DNA from: Candidatus Krumholzibacteriota bacterium
GTDB taxonomy: Bacteria; Krumholzibacteriota; Krumholzibacteriia; Krumholzibacteriales; Krumholzibacteriaceae
NCBI GenBank assembly: GCA_016933255.1
Contig: JAFGBF010000030.1
Coordinates: 1 to 64,000, forward strand
Length of the DNA stretch: 64,000 nt
Direction of reading: 5' to 3'
Part shown: piece by piece, positions 25,568 to 34,986 of the stretch
How the letters are laid out: each line of letters begins with the position of its first letter
Position numbering within the stretch: the first letter of the stretch is position 1
Made by a program: the position numbers and the translations under genes
The notes under the pieces: model-generated
Database searches by the model: none
What the model was told of the DNA's origin: nothing
The model's input: only the letters and a program-made list of their open reading frames with translations

Positions 25568-25576
25568 AGTATAACA
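25568..25576 (-). promoter_or_regulatory. Extended -10 promoter-like site of the export operon
   Basis: On the minus strand this reads TGTTATACT, an extended -10 (TGnTATACT), about 34 bases before the TTG start. The -35 region is poor, which fits an extended -10 promoter. Prediction only. Confidence 0.4.
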
Positions 25577-25600
25577 AAACGGAAGTAAAGATAAAAGGTC

Positions 25601-26650
25601 TCAAATATTTCTCATACATTTTAGTTCCGTGAAGCTTTTTATTGTATTTTTTCCCTCGGATTTTGCCCAGTAGAGCGCAGCATCCGCCCTTTCTATGAGC
25701 TGTTCCACGCCCAGTGCTTCATCAGGGTAAATGGCGACTCCCAGGCTGCAGGTCAACAGTCCGGGGTGTACCCTGTCAAATTTAAACAGGTTTATCGCTT
25801 CCAGCACCCTTTCCCCAAGGCTCAAAGCGCCTTCCAGGCTGGTCTGGGGCAAAAGGATGGCAAACTCATCACCGCCATACTTGGCGACAACGTCTATGTC
25901 GCGGCAGTTCGATCTGAGTATCGCGGCGATATCGGTCAATGCCTTGCTCCCGGAAAGATGACCGTTATTATCGTTGTAATCCTTAAGGTTATCCACATCC
26001 ATCATTATAAAGGAAAAGGTCTGGTTGAAACGAGCAGACCTTTTTATCTCAAGATTGATCGACCTGATAAGGTGCCTGTAGTTATATATCCCCGTAAGAC
26101 CGTCGGTGATAGATTCAAGTTTGAGCTTCTTGTACAGGAGGTAATTTTCGAATGCGATTGCAGCCTGATTAGCCATAATATTCAGCAGATGAATATCATC
26201 TTCCGTAAAGCTTCTGCGATTCGGATCATTTATGGCTACTATCACTCCCAGTAGCGCGCTTTTAGCCATCAATGGGGATGAGATGACCGTGCTGCAATGC
26301 TCCTCATCCTGGACCAGTTCTCTGGCAATAAGAGAAAGGTCAAGATCAAAAATACTGCCATTTACCTTGGAGTCTTCAAATTCCCTGTGGAGCCATCTTC
26401 TAATCCCTGCGGACTCAGGGAAATCCTGAACACTGACCGTATACTTGCCATCTTTCAGCTCTCCTGAATATTTGACTACTTTCTGATCTTCCATAAAGAT
26501 CATGTATATCTTGCTTGAAGGCAGAAGCTTGACGGCGTTGTAAATTATCTTATTAAAAATCACACGATTATCTTTACCAAGACTGATCAGGCTCGTGATC
26601 TCGGCGAAGGTGCTGAAAAGGATCTCTTTTTCGTTTACATTATCTTGCAT
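25601..26650 (-). CDS. GAF-GGDEF diguanylate cyclase
   Basis: 349 aa. A GAF-like domain (about 10-170) is followed by a GGDEF domain with the intact signature KYGGDEF (257-263). The I-site RxxD (RDID, 250-253) lies five residues before it, so feedback inhibition is expected. It makes cyclic di-GMP from two GTP. No EAL or PilZ protein is in the window. It sits immediately upstream of the polysaccharide export operon on the same strand, though a promoter-like site lies between them, so it may be a separate unit. c-di-GMP control of the polysaccharide is a plausible inference. Confidence 0.93.
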   Translation of the reverse strand: MQDNVNEKEILFSTFAEITSLISLGKDNRVIFNKIIYNAVKLLPSSKIYMIFMEDQKVVKYSGELKDGKYTVSVQDFPESAGIRRWLHREFEDSKVNGSIFDLDLSLIARELVQDEEHCSTVISSPLMAKSALLGVIVAINDPNRRSFTEDDIHLLNIMANQAAIAFENYLLYKKLKLESITDGLTGIYNYRHLIRSINLEIKRSARFNQTFSFIMMDVDNLKDYNDNNGHLSGSKALTDIAAILRSNCRDIDVVAKYGGDEFAILLPQTSLEGALSLGERVLEAINLFKFDRVHPGLLTCSLGVAIYPDEALGVEQLIERADAALYWAKSEGKNTIKSFTELKCMRNI

Positions 26651-26776
26651 AGTATTACCAAAACGTAAATTACGGAGACATTAGACGCAAAAGATATGCC
26701 ATGGAAAAATAAAAGACGTCAGATGAGAGATGTAAACCGGAGACAGGGGAAGGAATGAACCGGTCTGACTGATACT

Positions 26777-27085
26777 TCATTCATGCAGATTCTTATATTC
26801 TTCTCTTAAACCCTTGATATTTTTAAGGATATAATATATCAAGGCCACTATCATAATGAGGATGAGAAGTGGCAATGAGTATCTCAAATACTGCGAATTG
26901 TCTTTGAACTTCGCAGAGAAAACTACTATCGAAGTCTTCAAAAGTACAAAAAGAAATCCAAGAAGGATGATTTTTACCAATAAAACAGTTATCGATGAAT
27001 AAAAATACTCTCTTTTTCTTTTGGCCGTGTACCGTATGGAAGATTTAAATCTTCTGCGGTCAGGCCGTCTCCTCTGCAGAATCAT
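26777..27085 (-). CDS. Small membrane protein of unknown function
   Basis: 102 aa. The first 30 residues are strongly basic (RRRPDRRR and KRKR), followed by two hydrophobic segments (about 32-54 and 70-88) and a charged tail. RBS GGGGAG is seven bases upstream of ATG 27085. No family recognised. It lies between the DUF4834-like gene and the GGDEF gene and may share their transcript. Confidence 0.6.
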   Translation of the reverse strand: MILQRRRPDRRRFKSSIRYTAKRKREYFYSSITVLLVKIILLGFLFVLLKTSIVVFSAKFKDNSQYLRYSLPLLILIMIVALIYYILKNIKGLREEYKNLHE

Positions 27086-27130
27086 CTCTCATCTCCCCTG
27101 ACGATCGCCCCCGGGTTTTGCCGCTCTGTG

Positions 27131-27322
27131 CTATTTGAGATCCTCAAAGTCTGCATCCTCTATCTTCTGATCGGTCTTATCACTGTAGTCGGGCGATTCG
27201 TGATAGTTTCTCTCCTGAGTCCCGACGTCTCTCCTCTTCTTCGCCGAGAGGAAAGCTCTTCCGATGATCTTCAAAAGATAGTAGATCAGCGCAAATATTA
27301 ATAAGAATCTTAAGAAAACCAT
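27131..27322 (-). CDS. Small single-pass membrane protein, DUF4834-like
   Basis: 63 aa. One N-terminal membrane helix (about 2-20, FLRFLLIFALIYYLLK) is followed by a basic segment (KKRR) and an acidic soluble tail. This resembles DUF4834-type small proteins. RBS is a GGGGGGA stretch four bases before the ATG. Function unknown. It lies just downstream of tRNA-Arg(CCG). Confidence 0.55.
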   Translation of the reverse strand: MVFLRFLLIFALIYYLLKIIGRAFLSAKKRRDVGTQERNYHESPDYSDKTDQKIEDADFEDLK

Positions 27323-27439
27323 ACTGTCCCCCCGGCCCCGGCCATCTTATTCTCAGGAAAAAAGAACGCCACGATCTTTTCGTATAACTTTCCTGTATCT
27401 CCGCAACCCGGAGATCTGACCGGGTTGCGGAGAGTAAAG

Positions 27440-27513
27440 CACGCCCGAGAGGATTCGAACCTCCGACTCCCAGCTCCGGAGGCTGGTGCTCTATCCAGCT
27501 GAGCTACGGGCGC
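27440..27513 (-). tRNA. tRNA-Arg (anticodon CCG)
   Basis: On the minus strand the acceptor GCGCCCG (27513-27507) pairs with CGGGCGT (27447-27441), with one G-T pair. Anticodon stem CCAGC/GCTGG closes the loop CTCCGGA, anticodon CCG (Arg, codon CGG). T-arm GGAGG TTCGAAT CCTCT. CCA is not encoded. The 5' 23 bases overlap the 3' end of recN. Confidence 0.95.
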
Positions 27514-29197
27514 TTTTCCCATCATCAAGAAGTTCCGAAGCGAGTTTCTCTCTCAAGTCTCCTTTTCCCCCAAGCATTCTTGCAATTTCAATTTTTCTTC
27601 CCTGCGTATCAAGAACTGATGCCTTTGTTACGGTCCTTTTATCATGAACGATCTTGCTTATGAGAATATGCTGATTCCCTGCTGCGGCGACCTGTGGAAG
27701 ATGGGTTATGCATACAATCTGATATTTCTCCGAAAGTTCTTTCATCTTCTCAGCCACTACGGCGCCCAGATCAGCTCCCAGCCCCGAATCCACTTCATCG
27801 AAGATCAGGGTGGGGATACCTTTTTTCCTCACCAGAAGCTTCTTCATTATCAGAGTGATCCGGGATAATTCCCCCCCAGAAGCAACATCTGACAACGGAT
27901 GTATTTCCTCACCGACATTTGTCCTGATCATAAACTCCACCCTGTCCCAGCCTCCAGGATGTAAATCTAGCTCATCCGCATCATCCATCAAAGCCTTTAT
28001 TTCTACCTTTTTAATATCAGTTTTAAAGAGAGCTCCCTTCATCCCGAGCCCCTGCAATTCCTTGGTTATTTCCCTGTCTATCTCGGCGGCGTGCTTTTTC
28101 CTTTCTGAGGAAAGCCTTTCAAGCAGCGGAATGATTTCTTTTTTTGATTTTTCGATAGCTTTCGATGCTTCCGCAATTTCGTCAGATCCATCTTCCATAG
28201 ATCTGAGAACAGCCCTGAGTTCCTCACGTTTCTTTACAAGATCTGAGCACTCCATGCCGAATTTTCTTTTTGCCCCCTGAATAGAAGCCAGAAGGTTCTG
28301 CAGTTCTTCGAGGTCTTCAGACTCGATATCATCATCCGAAACGACATTATCGACGCTTCGGCCGATCTCCCCGAGAGATATGATCATCTCCCCGATCTGT
28401 TCTGCTGATTCCGTCCAGCTCTGATCGATATCGGCAAGCCGATTCAGCAGTTTTTCAACAAGAGTCAGTTTTTCCAGTACTGAACCGTCTTCCTCGGAGA
28501 GAAGTGATTTTACTTCTTCGACAGATCTCGCGTAATGATGCATATTCTGCAGTTTTTTTATCCTTGTTGAAAGATCCTTGTCGATTTCAGGCTCCAACCC
28601 CAGGTTATCCAGTTCACGCAATTGAAACCTGAAGAAATCCTCTCTTTCACGGTTTTCTTTCTCGTTACTGCGCAACTCGTTAAGTCTCTTCCAGTTATCT
28701 CTATACCGTTCGATTGCCTGATTACACTCATCGAGCAATTTCGTGTAAGCCCCAGATCCGTCGAGTCTGAATATGTGTTTTGAAGGATCGAGAAGCTCCT
28801 GGTGGCGATGCTGCCCGTGCAGTTCTAACAGCAAAGAAGTAAGTTTTTTCGCCTCCTGGGTCGAGGATGCCTGATTGTTGATCCAGATCCTGCTTCTTCC
28901 ATCTGACTTTAATTCCCGTTTTATCGAGACTGTCGCTTCTATCGGGCTTATCATATCTGAAAGCTCATTCCCGGGTGAAATCCCCTCCAACCTGAAGATC
29001 CCTTCGACAGTCATACTTTCAGCATCCTTGCGAAGAAGAGATCTTTTTGCTCTTCCTCCGGATAAGAGATCCACAGCTGTAAGGATTATAGATTTTCCCG
29101 CACCGGTAGAACCGGTCATCACATTCAATCCGTGATCAAATCTTATGACCGCGTCCTCAACTACCGCCAGATTCCGGATAAGCAGCTCTTGAAGCAT
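27491..29197 (-). CDS. recN: DNA repair protein RecN
   Basis: 568 aa SMC-like ATPase acting in double-strand break repair. Walker A is GSTGAGKSI (Ser-Thr instead of the common Glu-Thr), the ABC signature is SGGELSRITLIMK and Walker B is LIFDEVDSGLG. Long coiled-coil segments lie at about 150-380. The stop codon TAG (27491-27493) lies inside the D-arm of tRNA-Arg(CCG), so the last eight or so codons are also tRNA sequence. It follows nadK by 15 bases on the same strand, the common nadK-recN order. Confidence 0.95.
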   Translation of the reverse strand: MLQELLIRNLAVVEDAVIRFDHGLNVMTGSTGAGKSIILTAVDLLSGGRAKRSLLRKDAESMTVEGIFRLEGISPGNELSDMISPIEATVSIKRELKSDGRSRIWINNQASSTQEAKKLTSLLLELHGQHRHQELLDPSKHIFRLDGSGAYTKLLDECNQAIERYRDNWKRLNELRSNEKENREREDFFRFQLRELDNLGLEPEIDKDLSTRIKKLQNMHHYARSVEEVKSLLSEEDGSVLEKLTLVEKLLNRLADIDQSWTESAEQIGEMIISLGEIGRSVDNVVSDDDIESEDLEELQNLLASIQGAKRKFGMECSDLVKKREELRAVLRSMEDGSDEIAEASKAIEKSKKEIIPLLERLSSERKKHAAEIDREITKELQGLGMKGALFKTDIKKVEIKALMDDADELDLHPGGWDRVEFMIRTNVGEEIHPLSDVASGGELSRITLIMKKLLVRKKGIPTLIFDEVDSGLGADLGAVVAEKMKELSEKYQIVCITHLPQVAAAGNQHILISKIVHDKRTVTKASVLDTQGRKIEIARMLGGKGDLREKLASELLDDGKSARSSAG

Positions 29198-29212
29198 TCC
29201 CGCGTCCCTCCA

Positions 29213-30073
29213 TCAGTGCTTCCGAAGCACGCCACCCCATTTGAGTTTCTTTCTCACAAGTTCATAGAAATTATAACTCCGGCGAGTCACAAGTTTTGTG
29301 ACTTTTTCACTTTTTTTAACGGATATTTTCTCTCCGGTATCGAGGCTGCACACCTTCTGACCGTCTATGGTAAGCATTGTATCCTGATCTTTCTCGACAA
29401 CTTCTATTTCCAGAGATTCAAGGCTGCTCACGACTACCGGCCGCACAGAAAGGGAATGGGGACAAAGTGGAGTGATTATCATACTCTGCATCGTCACGGG
29501 ATTGATTATCGGTCCGCCTGCGGCAAGAGAATAAGCGGTCGATCCGGTAGGAGTGGCTATTATTACTCCGTCGGCGAGATACTCTCCCACCACGGTACCG
29601 TCAAGCGAAGTCCTCAAATGAATTACCCTTGAGAGTCCCGCGCCGTGAAGGACAATATCATTAAGCGCTGAAAATCTCTTGTCAGCTTTATTCTTACTTG
29701 AAAAAGAGACATCCAGCCTCATCCTGTCCTGAATAATATAGTCGCCCTCGAACAACTCCCTGACAGCACCTTCAGGATCGTCTTCCGTCAGAAAACCCAG
29801 ACTGCGTATTTTGACTCCCATAATCGGAATCTCTTCTTTTTCAACAAGCCTGGCCGCACGAAGAAGGGTCCCGTCCCCGCCGAGAGAGATCACGATGTCG
29901 CAATTTTTGTACGAATCGACAAAACCTACCCTATCGGAAGATACAAATCCGGAGATCTCCTCCATCCCGACTATATCGACGTCGCCCGGAACAAGTTCAA
30001 TGATCTTGTTAAGGATATCACCAATATCCGCCTTAAAAATATTTACAGCAAGCCCGAGTCTCCTGATTTTCAT
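29213..30073 (-). CDS. nadK: NAD kinase
   Basis: 286 aa. It phosphorylates NAD to NADP with ATP or polyphosphate. The GGDG motif is VISLGGDGTLLRAA (about 64-77), and the second conserved block is LADGVIIATPTGSTAYSLAAGGPII. HPLSVRP-type sequence appears as PHSLSVRPVV. Length is typical. It starts just after dxs and precedes recN. Confidence 0.95.
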   Translation of the reverse strand: MKIRRLGLAVNIFKADIGDILNKIIELVPGDVDIVGMEEISGFVSSDRVGFVDSYKNCDIVISLGGDGTLLRAARLVEKEEIPIMGVKIRSLGFLTEDDPEGAVRELFEGDYIIQDRMRLDVSFSSKNKADKRFSALNDIVLHGAGLSRVIHLRTSLDGTVVGEYLADGVIIATPTGSTAYSLAAGGPIINPVTMQSMIITPLCPHSLSVRPVVVSSLESLEIEVVEKDQDTMLTIDGQKVCSLDTGEKISVKKSEKVTKLVTRRSYNFYELVRKKLKWGGVLRKH

Positions 30074-30075
30074 CT

Positions 30076-31983
30076 CTATCCTCCGCCATCGGCTGGATCC
30101 GCAGAATCCAGTTCCTTCATGATCGTTTCGGCTACTGAAACGGCGTCGAGACCCGTTTCTTCGAGCAGTTCTTCTCTGATCCCGTGAGGAACGAACTTAT
30201 CCCGGATTCCCAGTTTTACCACTCGGACCCTGCTTCTGCCGGAAGAAAGGACTTCCCTGACAGCATCACCGAATCCGCCGTTTATTACATTCTCTTCCAG
30301 GGTAAATACTGTTTTTTTTCCTTTCGACGCTTCATTTATCAGAGTACGGTCGATCGGTTTGACGAATCTTGAATTTACTACCTGTATCTTTATCCCCTTG
30401 TCAGAAAGGATATCCGCTGCCGAAACCGCTGTTCCCGCCATAACTCCTATCGCGAATATCACAGAAGCATCGCCATTCCTTAAAACAGTACCTTTTCCGA
30501 TTTCAACAGGAAGAACAGGTTCCTCGATCACTATTCCTTCGGCACTGCCCCGCGGAAAACGCAGCATGACAGGACCGGCATCATGCAGGGCCATAGAATA
30601 AAGCATACGGCACATGTCGTTCTCATCAGCCGGAGCCATAATAGTCATTCCCGGCACAAGACTCATATAGCTCAGATCGAAATTACCGTGATGCGTTGGT
30701 CCATCCTCGCCGACGATACCCGCCCGGTCAAGGACGAATCTCACCGGCAATCTCTGAAGAGCTACATCATGAAGTATCTGATCGAAGCTCCTCTGCAGAA
30801 AAGTCGAATAGATCACAACAAACGGTTTATATCCTTCCTTTGCGAGTCCTGCCGCAAAAGTCACCGCGTGAGGCTCACTTATTCCGACATCGAAGAATCT
30901 GTCTGGAAATTCCTTCGCAAAGCAGGAGAGTCCTGTCCCCTCTTTCATCGCAGCGGTGATCGCAACGATCTTATCGTCTTTTCGTGCCAGATCGGAAAGT
31001 GTCCTGCCGAATATTTTGCTGTATTTTTCTGTTTTCGAAACACTCTTGGAGTTACCTGTCGCCTTGTAAAAACTCCCGATCCCGTGAAATTTTTCGGCAT
31101 CTTTCTCGGCGAAATGATACCCTTTACCCTTTGTTGTGATGACGTGGACGAGAACAGGACCTGGCAATTGATGGAGGTGCGAAAAAGTATCTACAAGTTC
31201 CGAGAGATCGTGCCCATTCAGCGGACCGAGATAGCGGAATCCGAGTTCCTCGAACAGGATGGTGGGGACAACGAGATTCTTTATGCTTTCTTTTATGCGG
31301 CTGGCGAGCTTGCGTACTTTCCCGCCATGAGCAGGTATCTTTCCCAAAAGTTCCCATACATCGGACTCCAGCTGAAGATAAGGCTTCTTCGTTGTTATCT
31401 TTGTCAGATACTTTGCAAGCGCCCCGACATTTCGGGATATCGACATCTCGTTATCATTGAGAATAATGACAAATTTGTTTTTCTTCAGATGGCCCGCGTG
31501 ATTGATCCCTTCCTGTGAAAGGCCTCCTGAAATCGCACCGTCGCCGACAACGCTTATAACAAAATTATCTTCACCTCTCAGGTCTCTTGCGACTGCAAAT
31601 CCGAGAGCGGCCGAAATAGCGGTACAGGCATGCCCCACTCCGAAAGAATCATGAATGTTTTCATGAATATTTGGAAATCCCGATATCCCGCCCCTGGTCC
31701 TCAGGCTCTCAAAAGCTTTTCTTCGACCAGTCAGTATTTTATGCGTATAACTCTGATGACCGACATCCCATACGATCTTGTCGGATGGAGAATTGAAAAT
31801 GTAGTGCAGAGCGAGGGTGATCTCGACGGTTCCAAGACTTGAAGCCAGATGTCCGCCTCTATGCGATACTATCTCAACTATATATTTTCGTATCTCTTCA
31901 GCGAGGATTTCGAGTTCGGCGACCGAAAGACGCTTTATATCTGCCGGAGTGTCTATATTCTTCAGAATAGATGTATTTTCCAA
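30076..31983 (-). CDS. dxs: 1-deoxy-D-xylulose-5-phosphate synthase
   Basis: 635 aa, the normal Dxs length, from TTG 31983 with GAGAG six bases upstream. The longer ORF (to 32094) overlaps the upstream gene and gives a non-conserved N-terminus; TTG 31989 is also possible. Thiamine-diphosphate motif VVGDGAISGGLSQEGINHAG, the catalytic His region (HRGGHLASSLGTVE, VWDVGHQSYTHKILTGR) and DRAGIVGEDGPTHHG are present. It condenses pyruvate and glyceraldehyde 3-phosphate in the MEP isoprenoid pathway. The order ispA, DUF212, dxs, nadK, recN shows a housekeeping operon feeding polyprenyl synthesis. Confidence 0.95.
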   Translation of the reverse strand: MENTSILKNIDTPADIKRLSVAELEILAEEIRKYIVEIVSHRGGHLASSLGTVEITLALHYIFNSPSDKIVWDVGHQSYTHKILTGRRKAFESLRTRGGISGFPNIHENIHDSFGVGHACTAISAALGFAVARDLRGEDNFVISVVGDGAISGGLSQEGINHAGHLKKNKFVIILNDNEMSISRNVGALAKYLTKITTKKPYLQLESDVWELLGKIPAHGGKVRKLASRIKESIKNLVVPTILFEELGFRYLGPLNGHDLSELVDTFSHLHQLPGPVLVHVITTKGKGYHFAEKDAEKFHGIGSFYKATGNSKSVSKTEKYSKIFGRTLSDLARKDDKIVAITAAMKEGTGLSCFAKEFPDRFFDVGISEPHAVTFAAGLAKEGYKPFVVIYSTFLQRSFDQILHDVALQRLPVRFVLDRAGIVGEDGPTHHGNFDLSYMSLVPGMTIMAPADENDMCRMLYSMALHDAGPVMLRFPRGSAEGIVIEEPVLPVEIGKGTVLRNGDASVIFAIGVMAGTAVSAADILSDKGIKIQVVNSRFVKPIDRTLINEASKGKKTVFTLEENVINGGFGDAVREVLSSGRSRVRVVKLGIRDKFVPHGIREELLEETGLDAVSVAETIMKELDSADPADGGG

Positions 31984-31996
31984 AACCAACTCTCTT

Positions 31997-32434
31997 CTAC
32001 AAAATAAGGTATGCCAGCAGAATTCCAAAAGCAGCTCCGCTTGAAACGTCCAGAGGACGGAACTGGAGAATTCGCGTTGCATCAGACAATCCATCGTTTT
32101 TTAATCCCTGGATATTTGAAATAATGGAGTTCAGTATTCCAACCTGTTTTTCCTTTTCCCTTTTCACTTTCATCGTGTCATGCACAATAATAAAAGTGTA
32201 TGTTGCGGTAACAGCGAATAAAATGGAGGAAAATCCGTACTTTAATCCCACAGTAGTAGAAAGCGCCGCAAATACCGTGGCATGCAGATTCGGCATTCCG
32301 TCAGCCTGAAAAAGCCTGCCTATATTAGCCTCCCTTTCTGCCACTGAATAGATTATAGATTTCAATATCTGAACGAGCACCCCGCATACGATGGGAATGA
32401 TAAAAATATCCTTATAGAGAATCGACTTGACCAT
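31997..32434 (-). CDS. Divergent PAP2-family (DUF212) membrane protein
   Basis: 145 aa. Pattern FIIPIVCGVLVQILKSI, GMPNLHATVFAALSTTVGLKYG and HDTMKVKREKEKQ match the DUF212/YuiD group, related to PAP2 phosphatases but lacking a full catalytic triad. Four hydrophobic segments are expected. Function unknown. The gene starts two bases after ispA ends, and dxs follows, suggesting a link with prenyl-phosphate metabolism. Confidence 0.85.
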   Translation of the reverse strand: MVKSILYKDIFIIPIVCGVLVQILKSIIYSVAEREANIGRLFQADGMPNLHATVFAALSTTVGLKYGFSSILFAVTATYTFIIVHDTMKVKREKEKQVGILNSIISNIQGLKNDGLSDATRILQFRPLDVSSGAAFGILLAYLIL

Positions 32435-32436
32435 TA

Positions 32437-33339
32437 TCAGGAAATACGCTCCAGAATATATTCGAACAACTTCTCAAGATCTCCGTCATCACCCAGGGCG
32501 CGAATCCGGCTTTTGCATTCATCGACAAGCGCTCTGGCGGTATCACGCGAACTTGCCATACCGAATGCCGCTGGCCATGTGATTTTCCCTCTTTTATCAT
32601 CCTTTCGCAAGCCTTTTCCAACCACGCTCGCGTCACCTTCCTGATCAAGTATATCATCGACTATCTGAAACGCAAGACCCGCCTTTCTCCCGATATCAGC
32701 TATTTCTTCAATCATTTCAGGTTCGATAGTCTCAAGAGCTGCGCCGACCGAGATCGAAGCAGAGATCAACTCGGCGGTCTTTCTCCTATGGATAAATTTC
32801 ACCATATCTTCTGTCGGCCTTTTACCTTCACCTTCCAGATCGGCAACCTGCCCGCCGACAAGCATCCTTGATCCGGCCGCCTTTGACAGGATACCGATCG
32901 CGTATATTCTGTTTTCATCAGGGACACGTGCCCCCCGGGATAATATCTCGAAGGCCAGCGCCTGAAGAGCGTCTCCCGCTAACAGCGCGATTGCTTCACC
33001 AAACCTTATATGGCAGGACGGCAGACCGCGGCGAAGCCCATCGTCATCGATCGAAGGCAGGTCATCATGAATAAGAGTATAGGCGTGTAGACATTCTATC
33101 GCACACGCGGCATCGAGAGCTTCCTCGGGATAAGAATTCCCCGCCAGCCTGTGACCCCATATGCAGAGGATAGCCCTGAGGCGTTTGCCTCCCTGCAGGG
33201 TGGAATACCGCATCGCTTTGTGAAGAGATACTGGAAGTTCCGACTCGGAAGGCAACAGCATATCCAGTCTTTTTTCGACTATTTCAGCCGTACTTTTCAA
33301 CCCGGAACTGAAATCATTATTATCAGTCTGGCTACCCAA
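32437..33339 (-). CDS. ispA: Polyprenyl diphosphate synthase (farnesyl/geranylgeranyl type)
   Basis: 300 aa from TTG 33339, set by AGAGG six bases before; TTG 33357 is the longer option. First Asp-rich motif LIHDDLPSIDDDGLRRG and second FQIVDDILD are intact, with the GGKRLR diphosphate-binding stretch. It elongates DMAPP with IPP. Short-chain product is inferred from length and family. It overlaps xseB by eight bases, an order (xseB-ispA-dxs) seen in many bacteria. Confidence 0.92.
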   Translation of the reverse strand: MGSQTDNNDFSSGLKSTAEIVEKRLDMLLPSESELPVSLHKAMRYSTLQGGKRLRAILCIWGHRLAGNSYPEEALDAACAIECLHAYTLIHDDLPSIDDDGLRRGLPSCHIRFGEAIALLAGDALQALAFEILSRGARVPDENRIYAIGILSKAAGSRMLVGGQVADLEGEGKRPTEDMVKFIHRRKTAELISASISVGAALETIEPEMIEEIADIGRKAGLAFQIVDDILDQEGDASVVGKGLRKDDKRGKITWPAAFGMASSRDTARALVDECKSRIRALGDDGDLEKLFEYILERIS

Positions 33340-33544
33340 GATTATCCTCTTTTCCAAGTTCAGCTGATAACCTGGTTATCCTCTGGTCTGCGTCTTCGAG
33401 GATCTGCTTGCACTTTTTCCCAAGCTTCATCCCCTCCTCATACAGCCTGATGCTCTCTTCCAGGGGCACCTGGTCTTCTTCAAGACGTCTGACGATCTCT
33501 TCAAGCCTTTCTATGGAATCCTCAAAACTCTGCTTCACTGCCAT
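33332..33544 (-). CDS. xseB: Exodeoxyribonuclease VII small subunit
   Basis: 70 aa. The characteristic FEDSIERLEEIVRRLE, then EESIRLYEEGMKLGKKC, forms the two-helix small subunit that binds XseA. Overlaps the xseA stop by ten bases and the ispA start by eight. ATG 33544. Confidence 0.93.
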   Translation of the reverse strand: MAVKQSFEDSIERLEEIVRRLEEDQVPLEESIRLYEEGMKLGKKCKQILEDADQRITRLSAELGKEDNLG

Positions 33545-34986
33545 CTTCTCCCCTTTCTTTTATCTTTTACGCTGCAAACCGCCGACCCGTCATGAAAATT
33601 CACAACAATACTGTCATCTTTCGAAATATCGGCTGTTTTTGCGATCACCCTCACGCCATCTTCGGATGTACAGTATGAATATCCCCTTTTAAGGATCGAA
33701 AGAGGATGCAGCCCTTCAAGCATCTTTGCTCGGAGAGATACCCGTTCTTCCAGGATCTCCAGCCTGTTTCTGACTTTTCCGTCTATACTCCCTTTAAGAC
33801 GTTTGAGGATCTCCAGCGAAGTCGACATCTTTTTTTTCGGGTCTGCCGCCGAGATTCTTTCAGACCACAGGGACAATCTGCCCCTTGCCTCGAAAATACC
33901 GGTCTTGACCACCGCGTCAAGCCGCGAGCGCAGTGCTCCCGCGGTCTGTGTCAGTTCGAGATTATACCCAGTCCACGATTGTTTGAGCCTGATGCTTTTT
34001 TCATCCACCTGAAGCATGCCGTATTCAAGCTTATGCCTTATTGCCGGAAAGACGCTGCTGGTGATCATAAGATTCAGCATGTTATAGCGTCTTAGGGAAT
34101 CACGGCCGGCAAGCCTTGAAAGATTCTCAATGACAGCGGAAATCTCACCCGAAACGAGGATTCTGTCCGGAGCGGAAAGTTCTGCCGCAGCAGTCGGAGT
34201 CGGAGCCCTCAGATCAGAGACATAATCACAGATAGTAGTATCGATCTCATGACCTATCCCTGTGATCACGGGGTACCTGCTCTCTGAAACGGCTCTCGCA
34301 GTTTTTTCGAGGTTAAACGCCCATAGATCCTCTATACTTCCGCCTCCGCGCGCAAGTATCACGCAATCGAGTCCATCTGTGTTATCGGTGATTTCGAATG
34401 CTTTGACTATCGACTCGGAAGCTTTCACTCCCTGTACATCGGCCGGCACATGCAGGATCTCGGCAAGCGGCCATCGTCTGGCGAGAGTCTCGGAAATATC
34501 GCGGATGACAGCACCGGTCAAAGATGTGATTACCGCGATCTTTTCAGGATATCCTGGAATCGGACGTTTCTTCTCCGGATCAGTCGCTCCCTCATCGATA
34601 AATCTCTGAAGCCTCCTCCGGAATTCCAGCTCGGCAGCACCCCTCCCGGCTTCTACCAGGCCATCAGCAACAAGCTGTGTCTGACCGGTTCCCCCATAAT
34701 GGGATATCCGGCCGGACGCGATCACCTGAGTTCCATTTTCCGGGAAAAACGATAACCTGTCGACGTTCCGTTTAAATATCACAAGGCGTATAAGGCTGCT
34801 CTCGTCCCTTAAAGTCAGATAGAAATGCCCCGAGGAATGCGCCTTGAAATTGGCGATCTCGCCTATGATCCTTACTGATGGGAATTCTGATTCAAGATTC
34901 TGTTTTAATGCCTCGTTGATCTCTGAAACGGAATAGATATCCGTGTCTTCAGATGCCAGAATATCGTTGCTGTCACTGGATATCAT
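33535..34986 (-). CDS. xseA: Exodeoxyribonuclease VII large subunit
   Basis: 483 aa. The N-terminal OB domain (about 17-105, with VRIIGEIANFKAHSSGHFYLTLRD) is followed by the catalytic domain with the motifs YPEKIAVITS, ILARGGGSIEDLWAFN and ITGIGHEIDTT, and a C-terminal coiled region. With XseB it degrades single-stranded DNA from both ends. ATG 34986 lies within the end of folD. Confidence 0.95.
   Translation of the reverse strand: MISSDSNDILASEDTDIYSVSEINEALKQNLESEFPSVRIIGEIANFKAHSSGHFYLTLRDESSLIRLVIFKRNVDRLSFFPENGTQVIASGRISHYGGTGQTQLVADGLVEAGRGAAELEFRRRLQRFIDEGATDPEKKRPIPGYPEKIAVITSLTGAVIRDISETLARRWPLAEILHVPADVQGVKASESIVKAFEITDNTDGLDCVILARGGGSIEDLWAFNLEKTARAVSESRYPVITGIGHEIDTTICDYVSDLRAPTPTAAAELSAPDRILVSGEISAVIENLSRLAGRDSLRRYNMLNLMITSSVFPAIRHKLEYGMLQVDEKSIRLKQSWTGYNLELTQTAGALRSRLDAVVKTGIFEARGRLSLWSERISAADPKKKMSTSLEILKRLKGSIDGKVRNRLEILEERVSLRAKMLEGLHPLSILKRGYSYCTSEDGVRVIAKTADISKDDSIVVNFHDGSAVCSVKDKRKGRRWQ

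Noticed and set aside
27310..27528. 72-codon ORF on the minus strand across tRNA-Arg
   Set aside because: It reads through the tRNA gene and recN end in another frame; this type of tRNA-derived ORF (APVAQLDRAPASGAGSR) is a well-known annotation artefact.
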